Assembly: GCA_031290325.1 (NCBI GenBank)
Contig: JAITNU010000020.1
Location: 1-8,783 of the forward strand
Length of the DNA: 8,783 nt
Source of the DNA: Treponema sp.
GTDB taxonomy: Bacteria > Spirochaetota > Spirochaetia > Treponematales > Breznakiellaceae
Reading direction: 5' to 3'
Position 1 is the stretch's first letter. Every line of letters begins with the position of its first letter. Position numbers and translations under genes: made by a program. Positions 1 through 6,423 of this stretch are shown piece after piece. The notes under the pieces were generated by a model that did not search any database, was not told the DNA's origin, and worked only from the letters and a program-made list of their open reading frames with translations.

Positions 1-12
1 AAATCGGATAGA

Positions 13-43
13 GCGGTGTTATTTTCAATACTAAAGCAGTATA
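13..43. repeat. 31-bp direct repeat, copy 1
   Basis: This is an exact 31-base match to the copy at 180-210. It begins GCGGTGTTATTTTC and ends AAAGCAGTATA. The match stops abruptly on both sides: base 12 is A against C at 179, and base 44 is C against G at 211. Each copy contains a 5-bp hairpin, ATACT/AGTAT, with a 5-base loop. The two copies lie 167 bp apart and bracket the period-10 element at 52-134. The repeat is far too long for a normal transposon target-site duplication, so its origin is open: segment duplication, a dispersed repeat, or a recombination footprint. Confidence 0.9.
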
Positions 44-51
44 CCTAAGAA

Positions 52-134
52 TGAACCACGGATACACACAGATTAACACGGATAAAGAAAATATCAGTGT
101 CCATCAGTGTCCATCAGTGTCCATCAGTGGTTCA
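52..134. repeat. Period-10 tandem element with 8-bp inverted ends
   Basis: The segment is bounded by TGAACCAC (52-59) and its exact reverse complement GTGGTTCA (127-134). Inside, the sequence runs in 10-base units in constant phase. The units at 50-59, 60-69 and 70-79 all end in CAC. An A-rich unit follows at 80-89. The units at 90-99, 100-109, 110-119 and 120-129 all end in CAGTG, and the last three are identical (TCCATCAGTG). Read on the other strand, it resembles the short non-coding repeats of the form ATCCGTGTTAATCTGTGT that I recall from many environmental bacterial genomes. That resemblance is from memory and was not searched. No coding role is apparent. Confidence 0.8.
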
Positions 135-179
135 AATTGCTTCCATACAAAGCTTGGTATATGCTACAATCAGCGTTTC

Positions 180-210
180 GCGGTGTTATTTTCAATACTA
201 AAGCAGTATA
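180..210. repeat. 31-bp direct repeat, copy 2
   Basis: This is the second exact copy of the 31-base repeat at 13-43, in the same orientation. It lies directly to the left of the hairpin cluster at 226-321. Together the two copies delimit a 136-bp block (44-179) that holds the period-10 element and a 16-bp near-palindrome (145-160, centred on AAGCTT). Confidence 0.9.
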
Positions 211-225
211 GCACACAGTCTGCAT

Positions 226-321
226 GGACGAAAGTCCCAAACGTTGATAGGGGAAGTTCGTGCGGAACTTCCGGCTGAACCGGGAAACCCCGGTAATGCT
301 CAATTTTAAAAACCGGGCATT
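226..321 (+). other. Cluster of small hairpins, possible structured RNA or intron remnant
   Basis: Three stem-loops follow each other closely. The first is GGAC/GTCC (226-229 and 234-237) closed by a GAAA tetraloop. The second is an 8-bp stem, GGAAGTTC/GAACTTCC (252-259 and 265-272), with a 5-base loop. The third is ACCGGG/CCCGGT (279-284 and 289-294) with a 4-base loop. A second ACCGGG at 312-317 could compete for the same CCCGGT arm, and AATGC (295-299) can pair with GCATT (317-321). The cluster lies upstream of the predicted promoter of the metal ATPase, so it would not be in that mRNA. The style recalls group II intron domain I, but no domain V and no reverse transcriptase are present. 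Strand and function are unproven. Confidence 0.35.
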
Positions 322-343
322 GCGGTGATATCATGCATTATCC

Positions 344-372
344 TTGACAAAGTGAAAGTCCCTCATTATCTT
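344..372 (+). promoter_or_regulatory. Sigma70-type promoter of the metal ATPase gene
   Basis: A perfect -35 box, TTGACA (344-349), is followed after exactly 17 bp by TATCTT (367-372), a four-out-of-six -10 box. Transcription would start near 379, at the left edge of the palindromic operator at 381-408. A bound repressor would therefore block promoter clearance or polymerase binding. The predicted leader to the ATG at 434 is about 55 nt. Confidence 0.65.
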
Positions 373-380
373 TTATTTAT

Positions 381-408
381 ACTTGAATAGTTGATCAATT
401 ATTCAAGT
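381..408. promoter_or_regulatory. 28-bp palindromic operator, ArsR/SmtB-like
   Basis: The arms ACTTGAATA (381-389) and TATTCAAGT (400-408) are exact reverse complements. The centre holds a further palindrome, TTGATCAA. Overall 13 of 14 base pairs are symmetric. ArsR/SmtB-family metal sensors such as CadC and CzrA bind A/T-rich sites with TTGAA/TTCAA-type half-sites between promoter and start codon of metal exporters. The position and sequence type fit that model. No regulator gene lies in the window, so the sensor would act from elsewhere. A hairpin role in the mRNA is an alternative. Confidence 0.6.
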
Positions 409-419
409 GTATACTTAAA

Positions 420-424
420 GGGAG
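420..424 (+). promoter_or_regulatory. Ribosome binding site of the metal ATPase gene
   Basis: GGGAG lies 9 bases before the ATG at 434. It supports that start over any downstream in-frame ATG and keeps the Cys/His-rich N-terminus in the protein. Confidence 0.7.
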
Positions 425-433
425 ACTTTTACT

Positions 434-2464
434 ATGAAACAGACACCTGCTGAAACCCTCAGTCATGGGGTATATGATGCGTGCTGCACAGTATGCGCCG
501 CAAGCCATACCGGGCATGAACACGCCGAAAATGAAAAACACCTCCATTTTGGCGGCCTGCCCCTTAAACGGGTCATCCACTTCGCCATAGCCCTGGGCCT
601 CTGGCTGATAGGGCTGGCGCTTATGCACCTTAATTCCGGAGGCGTCTCCTGGGATAAACCGGAAACCGGGACCGGATGGGGACCCTTACGATGGTCGGCC
701 CTCATCCTCCTCGTTGCCGCGTATATACTGGCAGGACTTCCGGTACTGAGGAGCGCCCTCAGCAACCTGAGACAGGGCCATGCGCTGGACGAAAACTTCC
801 TCATGTCCATTGCCTCCATTGGCGCCTTTGCCGTGGGGGAATGGGAGGAAGCGGTGGGGGTTATGATCTTCTATATGATAGGTGAAATGGTCCAGGAAGC
901 GGCGGTGCTCCGTTCACGCTCATCTATCGACGCGTTGCTGGCATTAAAGCCGGATATGGCCAGGGTGAAAACTGAGGACCACTGGACCGAAGTCTCCGCC
1001 GATGGGGTGAGTCCTGGAACCGAGCTGCTGGTTCGTCCTGGAGAACGGATACCCCTGGATGGCATCGTGCTCGAAGGGGCGGGTTCGGTGGACGCTTCCA
1101 TGCTTTCCGGGGAATCCCGGCCAGTGCCGGTTAATCCAGGGGACGAGGTCCGGTCCGGGACCGTCTCCCTTGACGGGGTTCTGGTGATAAAGGCTACCAA
1201 AACCGCGGATAACTCCTCAGCCGCCAAGATCATCGAACTGGTGGAATCTGCAAAAGAGGCTAAGGCAAAGCCGGAACGGTTTATCACCGCCTTTGCCAAG
1301 TGGTACACGCCCCTGGTGGTGGGTGCCGCAGTGCTTCTCGCCATAGTGCCCCCGCTGCTGCTCCCGGGCGCTCAGTTTTCCGTATGGCTCTACCGCTCCC
1401 TCATACTCCTGGTCATATCCTGTCCCTGTGCCCTGGTGGTGAGCGTTCCCCTGGGTTACTTTGCGGGAATCGGGGGTATGTCCCGGCGGGGCATCATGGT
1501 TAAGGGGGCGGTCCACCTGGACTCCCTGGGCAACGCACAGTACGTGGCCTTTGATAAGACCGGTACCCTCACCCAGGGAAAATTCTCTATCGTAGCAATG
1601 GAGCGCGCTTCGGGCATTGATGAAAACCAGCTCCTGGAAACCGCGGTCTTGGCTGAACAAGAGTCGAACCATCCCATAGCCCAGGCCATACGGAGGGGCG
1701 GTAAAGAGCGGGGCATCAGCGGGACACTCACCCCAGCAGGAACGTACCGGGAAATCGCCGGTCAGGGGCTTGAGCTGCGTTTTGAGGAACCGGAGGAGAC
1801 CATTCTGGCGGGAAACCAATATCTTTTGGAATCCAGGGGCATCGCCCTTTCCGGGGATGGACCGGGCCGGGGTATGGAAGATCATACGGCGGTCTACATT
1901 GCCCGGAATGGAAGGTATTACGGCAGAATCCTCGTGGGTGATACCATCAGGGAAGGGGCAGCAGAAGCGATCCGGCAGCTCAGTGCCCAGGGAGTCACCC
2001 AGACCGTGATGTTTACCGGTGATGCTGAGGGACCGGCCCACAGTGTGGCTTCCCAGTTGGGGATCACGGCGGTGAAAGCCGGGCTGCTCCCTGAGGATAA
2101 GCTCCGGGAGGTGGAGAAACTCACCGGTCAGGGCCTCACCGTGTTTGTGGGAGACGGCATTAACGATGCCCCGGTCCTGGCACGCTCCGATGTAGGCATT
2201 GCTATGGGATCCGGTGCAGACGCGGCAATAGAGGCTGCGGATGTGATCATCATGACCGATGATCCCCGGCGGGTTCCCGAGGCCATAGAACGGGCCAGAA
2301 AAACCCGGCGTATTGTCATGGGCAATGTGATCTTTGCCCTCACAGCCAAGGGGATATTCATAAGCCTGGCGATTCTGGGGCTGGCAAATATGTGGCTCGC
2401 CCTCATCGCCGATGTGGGGGTTGCCCTGGTGGCCATCCTCAATGCAACACGGGCTTTACGTTAA
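434..2464 (+). CDS. Zn2+/Cd2+/Pb2+-exporting P1B-type ATPase
   Basis: This inner-membrane pump uses ATP to expel soft divalent metals. All P-type landmarks are present in 676 residues: the actuator loop SGES (225-228, where TGES is usual), the membrane metal site CPC (330-332), the phosphorylated aspartate in DKTGTLT (D374), the nucleotide-domain HP pair (H413-P414) and the hinge GDGIND (573-578). The last membrane helix carries K639 and D660, the Lys/Asp pair typical of the P1B-2 group (ZntA, CadA), which favours zinc, cadmium and lead over copper. The N-terminus has no HMA metal-binding domain. It carries a short CCxxC cluster (C17, C18, C21) and several histidines (25-38) before the first membrane helix (about 47-66). 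A promoter and an ArsR-type palindrome precede the gene, which suggests metal induction. Its stop overlaps the convergent rel gene. ZntA- or CadA-like is a family call, so I give no symbol. Confidence 0.95.
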   Translation: MKQTPAETLSHGVYDACCTVCAASHTGHEHAENEKHLHFGGLPLKRVIHFAIALGLWLIGLALMHLNSGGVSWDKPETGTGWGPLRWSALILLVAAYILAGLPVLRSALSNLRQGHALDENFLMSIASIGAFAVGEWEEAVGVMIFYMIGEMVQEAAVLRSRSSIDALLALKPDMARVKTEDHWTEVSADGVSPGTELLVRPGERIPLDGIVLEGAGSVDASMLSGESRPVPVNPGDEVRSGTVSLDGVLVIKATKTADNSSAAKIIELVESAKEAKAKPERFITAFAKWYTPLVVGAAVLLAIVPPLLLPGAQFSVWLYRSLILLVISCPCALVVSVPLGYFAGIGGMSRRGIMVKGAVHLDSLGNAQYVAFDKTGTLTQGKFSIVAMERASGIDENQLLETAVLAEQESNHPIAQAIRRGGKERGISGTLTPAGTYREIAGQGLELRFEEPEETILAGNQYLLESRGIALSGDGPGRGMEDHTAVYIARNGRYYGRILVGDTIREGAAEAIRQLSAQGVTQTVMFTGDAEGPAHSVASQLGITAVKAGLLPEDKLREVEKLTGQGLTVFVGDGINDAPVLARSDVGIAMGSGADAAIEAADVIIMTDDPRRVPEAIERARKTRRIVMGNVIFALTAKGIFISLAILGLANMWLALIADVGVALVAILNATRALR

Positions 2465-4429
2465 GGTTTGTATGCTCAACACTGCGGGAATACCCCGGAT
2501 ATTCTTGATGACCCGCTTTAAGGATTCCGCCCGTTCCAACTGCATGGTAAAAAGCCCGGTAAGCCGGTTAGGGGCAGTTTCCTCCAGGCGACCTTCAAGC
2601 AGATGGCCCTGGTATTTCCGCACCGCTCCTTCTATCTCCGAAAAGAGATTCGCCGACAGCCGGGCCTCCACCTTAAACCGCTTAACCAGTACTGAGGCGG
2701 CGTTTTCCCATTCAGTGTGGATCTTCCGTTCCTCAAGGTCGGGAATATGGAGGAGATTACTGCAATGCTGCCGGTGGATGATGATGCCCTTGCCCCGGGA
2801 AATATACCCCATAATGGGATCCCCGGTTACGGGACGGCAGCATTGGGCAAAGCGAATCAACATGTTCTTTTCATCTTCCACCCGGACCTTGAGTAAGGGT
2901 GAGTTGGTAAGCCGCTGCTCCATGACCACTGCCGGGGAGGGCGCTTTTTCCGTGGAGACAGCGCTTTCCAGGGCAGCGGCCGGCGCTTTTTTCTTCGAGG
3001 CCCCGTTCTTTTCACTCAGGATTGATTCGTCATGCTGCTGCAGCCAGGAACGGATCTTACCCCGTGCTTTGGAGGTCTTCGCAAAGCGGAGCCAATTGAT
3101 ATGAGGATGGGCATTGGGGGAGGTGAGGATCTCCAGGATCTGGGTATTCTGCAGGGGTGAACTCAAGGGGATAATGGACCCGTTGGCCTTGGCGCCCATG
3201 CAATGCTCCCCAATGGCGGAATGAATGTTATAGGCAAAATCAATGGCCGTGGCCCCCTTGGGAAGCTCAATCACCTTGCCCTGGGGGGTAAACACGTAGA
3301 TCGAGTCCTTCAGTATCTCCCGTTTTATATCCTTGAGGAACACGTCAAGGCTCCGGTCCGTGGGGTCCTGATCTTTCCAATCCCGCAGGCGGTTTACAAT
3401 GGAAATGTCCACAGGCCGCACCGTTTTCCCCGGTGCCCCGTGTTTATAGAGCCAGTGACTGGCAAGGCCGTATTCGGCGATGTGGTGCATCTCCCAGGTT
3501 CGGATCTGTATTTCCAGGGACTTCCCCTCTGAATCAGGAGTAAAGGCCATGACCGTGGTATGGAGGCTCTGATAGCCATTGTCTTTGGGCATGGCAATAT
3601 AATCCTTGAAGCGGCCGGCCAGGGGCTTCCAGAGCCGGTGCACCATGCCGAAGAGGATGTAACACTGTTCCATACTCTCGCAGAGGATCCTGATGGCCAG
3701 AAGGTCGTAGATGTCGGCCTTGTTCCGCTTCCGCATCTTCTGATAAATAGAATAGAAATGTTTTGCCCTGCTCGCCACCTCAATCCTGATGCCCACACGG
3801 TTCGCTTCTTTCATGATAATGTCCTGAATGGTATCGAGGAACTCGTTGCGATCCTCCTTTTTCAGGGCCACAATGTCTTTGATCTGCTGATAAGCCTCGC
3901 GGTTGAGGTATTTGAGGGAGAGGTCCTCTAATTCGTCTTTTATCCAGGAAATACCGAGCCGGTCCGCCAGGGGCGCATATATATCGAGACAATCCTGGGC
4001 GATACTCCTGTGGACTTCTGGGGGAAGCTCCTCCAAGGTCCGCATCCGGTCCAGCTTATCCGCCAGTTTTATAAAGATAACCCGTATGTCCTGGGCCAGG
4101 ACAAACAACATCTTCCGTATGTTTTCCGCCTCATGGACAGTTTTGTTCGTTGCGAAAATATCGGCGATTCGCCTCATCCCCTCCACCAGGAGGGCCACAT
4201 GGGGACCAAAGGTTTCCCTGATAGTCTCCTCCCCAATGACCTCTGCAACACCTTGCAACAGGGCAGCGACAATGGTATCGCTGTCCAGGTCAAGTTCCAT
4301 GAGAATAGCCGCGGCTCCGAGGGGAGGGGATACGCCTTCAATTAAAGCAATAGCCGCTTTTATTCGTTCCTGGTCCCGTAGCGTATAAACCTGTATTTGT
4401 TCTTCAAAAGCTGGCATATTAGTTTCCAT
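2456..4429 (-). CDS. rel: Rel/SpoT-family (p)ppGpp synthetase with degenerate hydrolase domain
   Basis: This is a long RelA/SpoT homologue of 657 residues. It makes the alarmone (p)ppGpp from ATP and GTP/GDP, probably on starved ribosomes. Domains run in order: HD-type hydrolase (about 15-170), synthetase (about 210-345), TGS (from about 375), a helical region, a zinc-finger-like segment with C530-C531 and H555-C556, and a C-terminal ACT domain (about 585-655). The synthetase keeps RFKD (273-276, the RxKD charge motif of bifunctional enzymes), NGYQSLHT, and E306 in EIQIRT. The hydrolase site is ruined. The usual HD pair is Q59-G60, the His of the HP motif is P35, the Asp of the following ED is V64, and the HNM signature reads DRM. 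The first helix, with its usual RxSGE segment, is missing. The function is thus predicted to be synthesis only. The start at 4429 has no clear ribosome binding site and lies in a hairpin, so Met5 (4417) is possible. The 3' end overlaps the ATPase gene. Confidence 0.93.
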   Translation of the reverse strand: METNMPAFEEQIQVYTLRDQERIKAAIALIEGVSPPLGAAAILMELDLDSDTIVAALLQGVAEVIGEETIRETFGPHVALLVEGMRRIADIFATNKTVHEAENIRKMLFVLAQDIRVIFIKLADKLDRMRTLEELPPEVHRSIAQDCLDIYAPLADRLGISWIKDELEDLSLKYLNREAYQQIKDIVALKKEDRNEFLDTIQDIIMKEANRVGIRIEVASRAKHFYSIYQKMRKRNKADIYDLLAIRILCESMEQCYILFGMVHRLWKPLAGRFKDYIAMPKDNGYQSLHTTVMAFTPDSEGKSLEIQIRTWEMHHIAEYGLASHWLYKHGAPGKTVRPVDISIVNRLRDWKDQDPTDRSLDVFLKDIKREILKDSIYVFTPQGKVIELPKGATAIDFAYNIHSAIGEHCMGAKANGSIIPLSSPLQNTQILEILTSPNAHPHINWLRFAKTSKARGKIRSWLQQHDESILSEKNGASKKKAPAAALESAVSTEKAPSPAVVMEQRLTNSPLLKVRVEDEKNMLIRFAQCCRPVTGDPIMGYISRGKGIIIHRQHCSNLLHIPDLEERKIHTEWENAASVLVKRFKVEARLSANLFSEIEGAVRKYQGHLLEGRLEETAPNRLTGLFTMQLERAESLKRVIKNIRGIPAVLSIQTLT

Positions 4430-4445
4430 TACTGTACTAGTAATG
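4427..4445 (-). promoter_or_regulatory. Hairpin enclosing the rel start codon
   Basis: CATTACT (4427-4433) and AGTAATG (4439-4445) are exact reverse complements separated by 5 bases. In the rel mRNA the first ATG (4429-4427) forms the end of the 7-bp stem. The stem contains only two G-C pairs, so it is weak. It could still slow initiation or favour the second ATG at 4417. Confidence 0.4.
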
Positions 4446-4470
4446 TAAATATTTTAGAGCTTTAAAGGAT

Positions 4471-4499
4471 ACTATATATGGAGCAGTTCCTGATGTGAA
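4471..4499 (-). promoter_or_regulatory. Candidate promoter of rel in the prmC-rel gap
   Basis: On the minus strand TTCACA (4499-4494) is followed after 17 bp by TATAGT (4476-4471). The spacing is ideal and each box matches the consensus at 4 or 5 positions. The site lies in the 76-bp gap between prmC and rel and would give a leader of about 35 nt. rel could also be reached by read-through from prfA-prmC, since I see no terminator in the gap. Confidence 0.5.
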
Positions 4500-4505
4500 T
4501 TTTCA

Positions 4506-5399
4506 CTATATCCGCGACCGCGATGCCCCGATAACCCGCGGCCGTCCCGCCAGGTCCTCGTGGATTTGTACTGTTCCATAGCCCCTGGACGCAAAGAGGC
4601 TGGCAATAGCCCCCATCTGCCGGGGGTCCCCTTCGATGAGGAGCACCCCGCCAGGGTAGAGATGGTCCGCTGCATCCTCAATGAGCCGCCGGATGATGCC
4701 AAGCCCGTCTTCACCGCCGTCCAGGGCAAGCCGGGGTTCCCCCCTGACTTCCGGGGCAAGGCTTTCGATCATCCCCGTGGGGATATAGGGCGGATTGGCG
4801 GTGATTATATCAAAACGCCCCTCAATCCGGTCAAAAAGGTCACTCGCAACAAAATGAATAGCCTCTTTTCTTAAAAACCTTTCGGCATTACCCCGCGCCA
4901 CCTCCAGGGCCTTCACGGAAATATCCGATGCCCACACCTCAATACCAGGCCATTCATGTTTCAGGGAGATTGCCACTGCCCCTGAGCCGGTACAGAGGTC
5001 CAATAGCGTCTTCGCTTCCCGGACTTTTAAAGCGGCTTCCACAAGGGTTTCGGTATCAGGCCGGGGGACCAGCACATCCGGGGTTACGGTAAAATCAAGG
5101 CCCCTGAATTCCTTCCGTCCCAGAATATAGGCGACACATTCACCTGCCCGGCGCCGTTCCAGCACCTGGACGTAACGCCGCCTAAGCTCCTCTGATACCG
5201 GATCAAGCGCCCTGATGATAAGCCCCGCCCGGTCGGTGTGCAATAGGTCCGCCAGGAGCAGCGCCGCATCTAAACCGGGGGTTTCAATAGTGGCCAGCAC
5301 CGCAGCCCCCTCAGCGAGTAAAGAGCGCTGTGTGATTCTTTCACTCTTAACTCGCAGTGGCTCGGAGCAGTTCTTCACGGGCTGAAAGTTTAAGGGCAT
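4506..5399 (-). CDS. prmC: Release factor glutamine N5-methyltransferase PrmC
   Basis: PrmC transfers a methyl group from S-adenosylmethionine to the glutamine of the GGQ motif in release factors, which strengthens peptide release at stop codons. The protein has a helical N-terminal domain (roughly the first 100 residues) and a Rossmann-type methyltransferase domain. The SAM-binding loop is DLCTGSG (134-140). The catalytic NPPY is at 202-205 and binds the substrate glutamine. The gene overlaps the end of prfA, which encodes its substrate; this is a classic pairing. I chose the ATG at 5399 because GGAGG (5413-5409) lies 9 bases before it, giving 297 residues. An upstream ATG at 5420 would give 304, and a GTG at 5378 would give 290, closer to the usual 275-290. 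No ATG, GTG or TTG start lies near the prfA stop in the right frame, so the overlap seems genuine. Confidence 0.93.
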   Translation of the reverse strand: MPLNFQPVKNCSEPLRVKSERITQRSLLAEGAAVLATIETPGLDAALLLADLLHTDRAGLIIRALDPVSEELRRRYVQVLERRRAGECVAYILGRKEFRGLDFTVTPDVLVPRPDTETLVEAALKVREAKTLLDLCTGSGAVAISLKHEWPGIEVWASDISVKALEVARGNAERFLRKEAIHFVASDLFDRIEGRFDIITANPPYIPTGMIESLAPEVRGEPRLALDGGEDGLGIIRRLIEDAADHLYPGGVLLIEGDPRQMGAIASLFASRGYGTVQIHEDLAGRPRVIGASRSRI

Positions 5400-6423
5400 C
5401 AAAGAGTTCCTCCACATCACCTTGCATGATGAGATCCAGTTTATAGAGGGTAAGGTTGATACGGTGATCCGTCAGGCGGTTCTGGGGGAAATTGTAGGTC
5501 CTGATCCGTTCGGAACGGTCCCCGCTGCCGATCTGGTTTTTCCGGGCCTCTGCCCGTTCTGAGTGGGCCTTGGCCTCTTCCAGTTCGTAAATTCTGGCCC
5601 GGAGAATACGCATGGCCTTGGCCTTGTTTTTTATCTGGCTCTTTTCATCCTGACAATGGACCACTACCCCGCTGGGGATATGGGTGATGCGCACCGCGGA
5701 GTCGGTGGTATTGACGCACTGCCCGCCAGGTCCGCCTGCCCGCATCACATCAATACGGAGGTCATCCTGACGGATGTCGATTTCCGTTTCATCCGCTTCA
5801 GGGAGCACTGCCACGGTTACGGCCGAGGTATGAATCCTGCCGGAAGCCTCGGTGGTGGGAACCCGCTGGACCCGGTGAACCCCGGATTCATACCGGAGAT
5901 TTTCATACACATTATGACCGCTCACGGAAAAGACAATTTCCTTAAAGCCCCCCAGTTCTGTTTCATTGGAACTCATGATTTCAAATTTCCAGTTCTTAGT
6001 CTCGGCAAACCGGGAATACATACGGAAGAGGTCCGCCGCGAAGAGCGCCGCCTCATCCCCACCGGTACCTGCCCGGATCTCCATGATGATGTTCTTCTCA
6101 TCCAGGGGGTCCTTGGGAATAAGGAGGAATTTAAGCCGGTCTTCCGCATCTTTTATGCGTACTTCCAGTTCATGGAGTTCTTCCTTGGCAAGTTCCCGCA
6201 TTTCCGGGTCCTTTTCATCCTGAAAGATAGATTTAGCGTCCTCAAACTGCCTGGAAAATGCGGTCATTTCTCCGTAGGCTGTGGTAATTTCACTGAGCTG
6301 TGCATATTCCCGCATAATATCCCGGTACTTTTGCTGATTTTTCACCAGTTCCGGGTCCTGAACTAAGCGGGACAGCTCCTCATGACGACGCAGCAGCGAG
6401 TCAAGCCGTTCATTCTTTTGCAT
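5347..6423 (-). CDS. prfA: Peptide chain release factor 1
   Basis: RF1 recognises UAA and UAG stop codons in the ribosomal A site and triggers hydrolysis of the finished peptide. The 358-residue length is standard. The N-terminal helical domain (about 1-110) is followed by the stop-codon reading loop with the tripeptide P189-T190-T191 in RVPTTEASGR. This is the PxT signature of RF1; RF2 would have SPF. The peptide-release motif GGQ is at 233-235, with Q235 the residue methylated by PrmC. The start MQKNERLDSLLRRHEEL aligns well with known RF1 starts, although only a weak GGTG precedes it. It is the first gene of a minus-strand unit with prmC and perhaps rel. A promoter lies about 90 bp upstream of the start codon. 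RF1 and RF2 are distinguished clearly here, so the call is firm. Confidence 0.97.
   Translation of the reverse strand: MQKNERLDSLLRRHEELSRLVQDPELVKNQQKYRDIMREYAQLSEITTAYGEMTAFSRQFEDAKSIFQDEKDPEMRELAKEELHELEVRIKDAEDRLKFLLIPKDPLDEKNIIMEIRAGTGGDEAALFAADLFRMYSRFAETKNWKFEIMSSNETELGGFKEIVFSVSGHNVYENLRYESGVHRVQRVPTTEASGRIHTSAVTVAVLPEADETEIDIRQDDLRIDVMRAGGPGGQCVNTTDSAVRITHIPSGVVVHCQDEKSQIKNKAKAMRILRARIYELEEAKAHSERAEARKNQIGSGDRSERIRTYNFPQNRLTDHRINLTLYKLDLIMQGDVEELFDALKLSAREELLRATAS

Noticed and set aside
93..130. Short tandem units resembling a CRISPR array
   Set aside because: The repeats are 10 bases long with no spacers between them, and no cas gene is in the window.
51..278. A 75-codon plus-strand reading frame starting in the period-10 element
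   Set aside because: It runs through the tandem units, the second 31-bp repeat and the hairpins, has no ribosome binding site, and its translation only mirrors the repeats.
211..343. A complete group II intron or retron
   Set aside because: The hairpins recall intron domain I, but there is no domain V, no clear 5' splice signal and no reverse transcriptase gene nearby.
1217..2041. A 274-codon minus-strand reading frame inside the metal ATPase gene
   Set aside because: It lies opposite a gene with every P-type ATPase motif, and its translation shows no recognisable domain. High G+C explains the long open frame.
2412..3104. A 230-codon plus-strand reading frame downstream of the ATPase gene
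   Set aside because: It is opposite the zinc-finger and ACT region of rel, is rich in serine and arginine as is typical of antisense frames, and has no domain.
5400..5420. A prmC start at the upstream ATG of 5420
   Set aside because: The GGAGG at 5413-5409 lies downstream of this ATG and correctly placed for the ATG at 5399, so the extra seven residues are unlikely.
5563..6366. A 267-codon plus-strand reading frame
   Set aside because: It lies entirely opposite prfA, whose RF1 motifs are unmistakable; no ribosome binding site or domain was seen.
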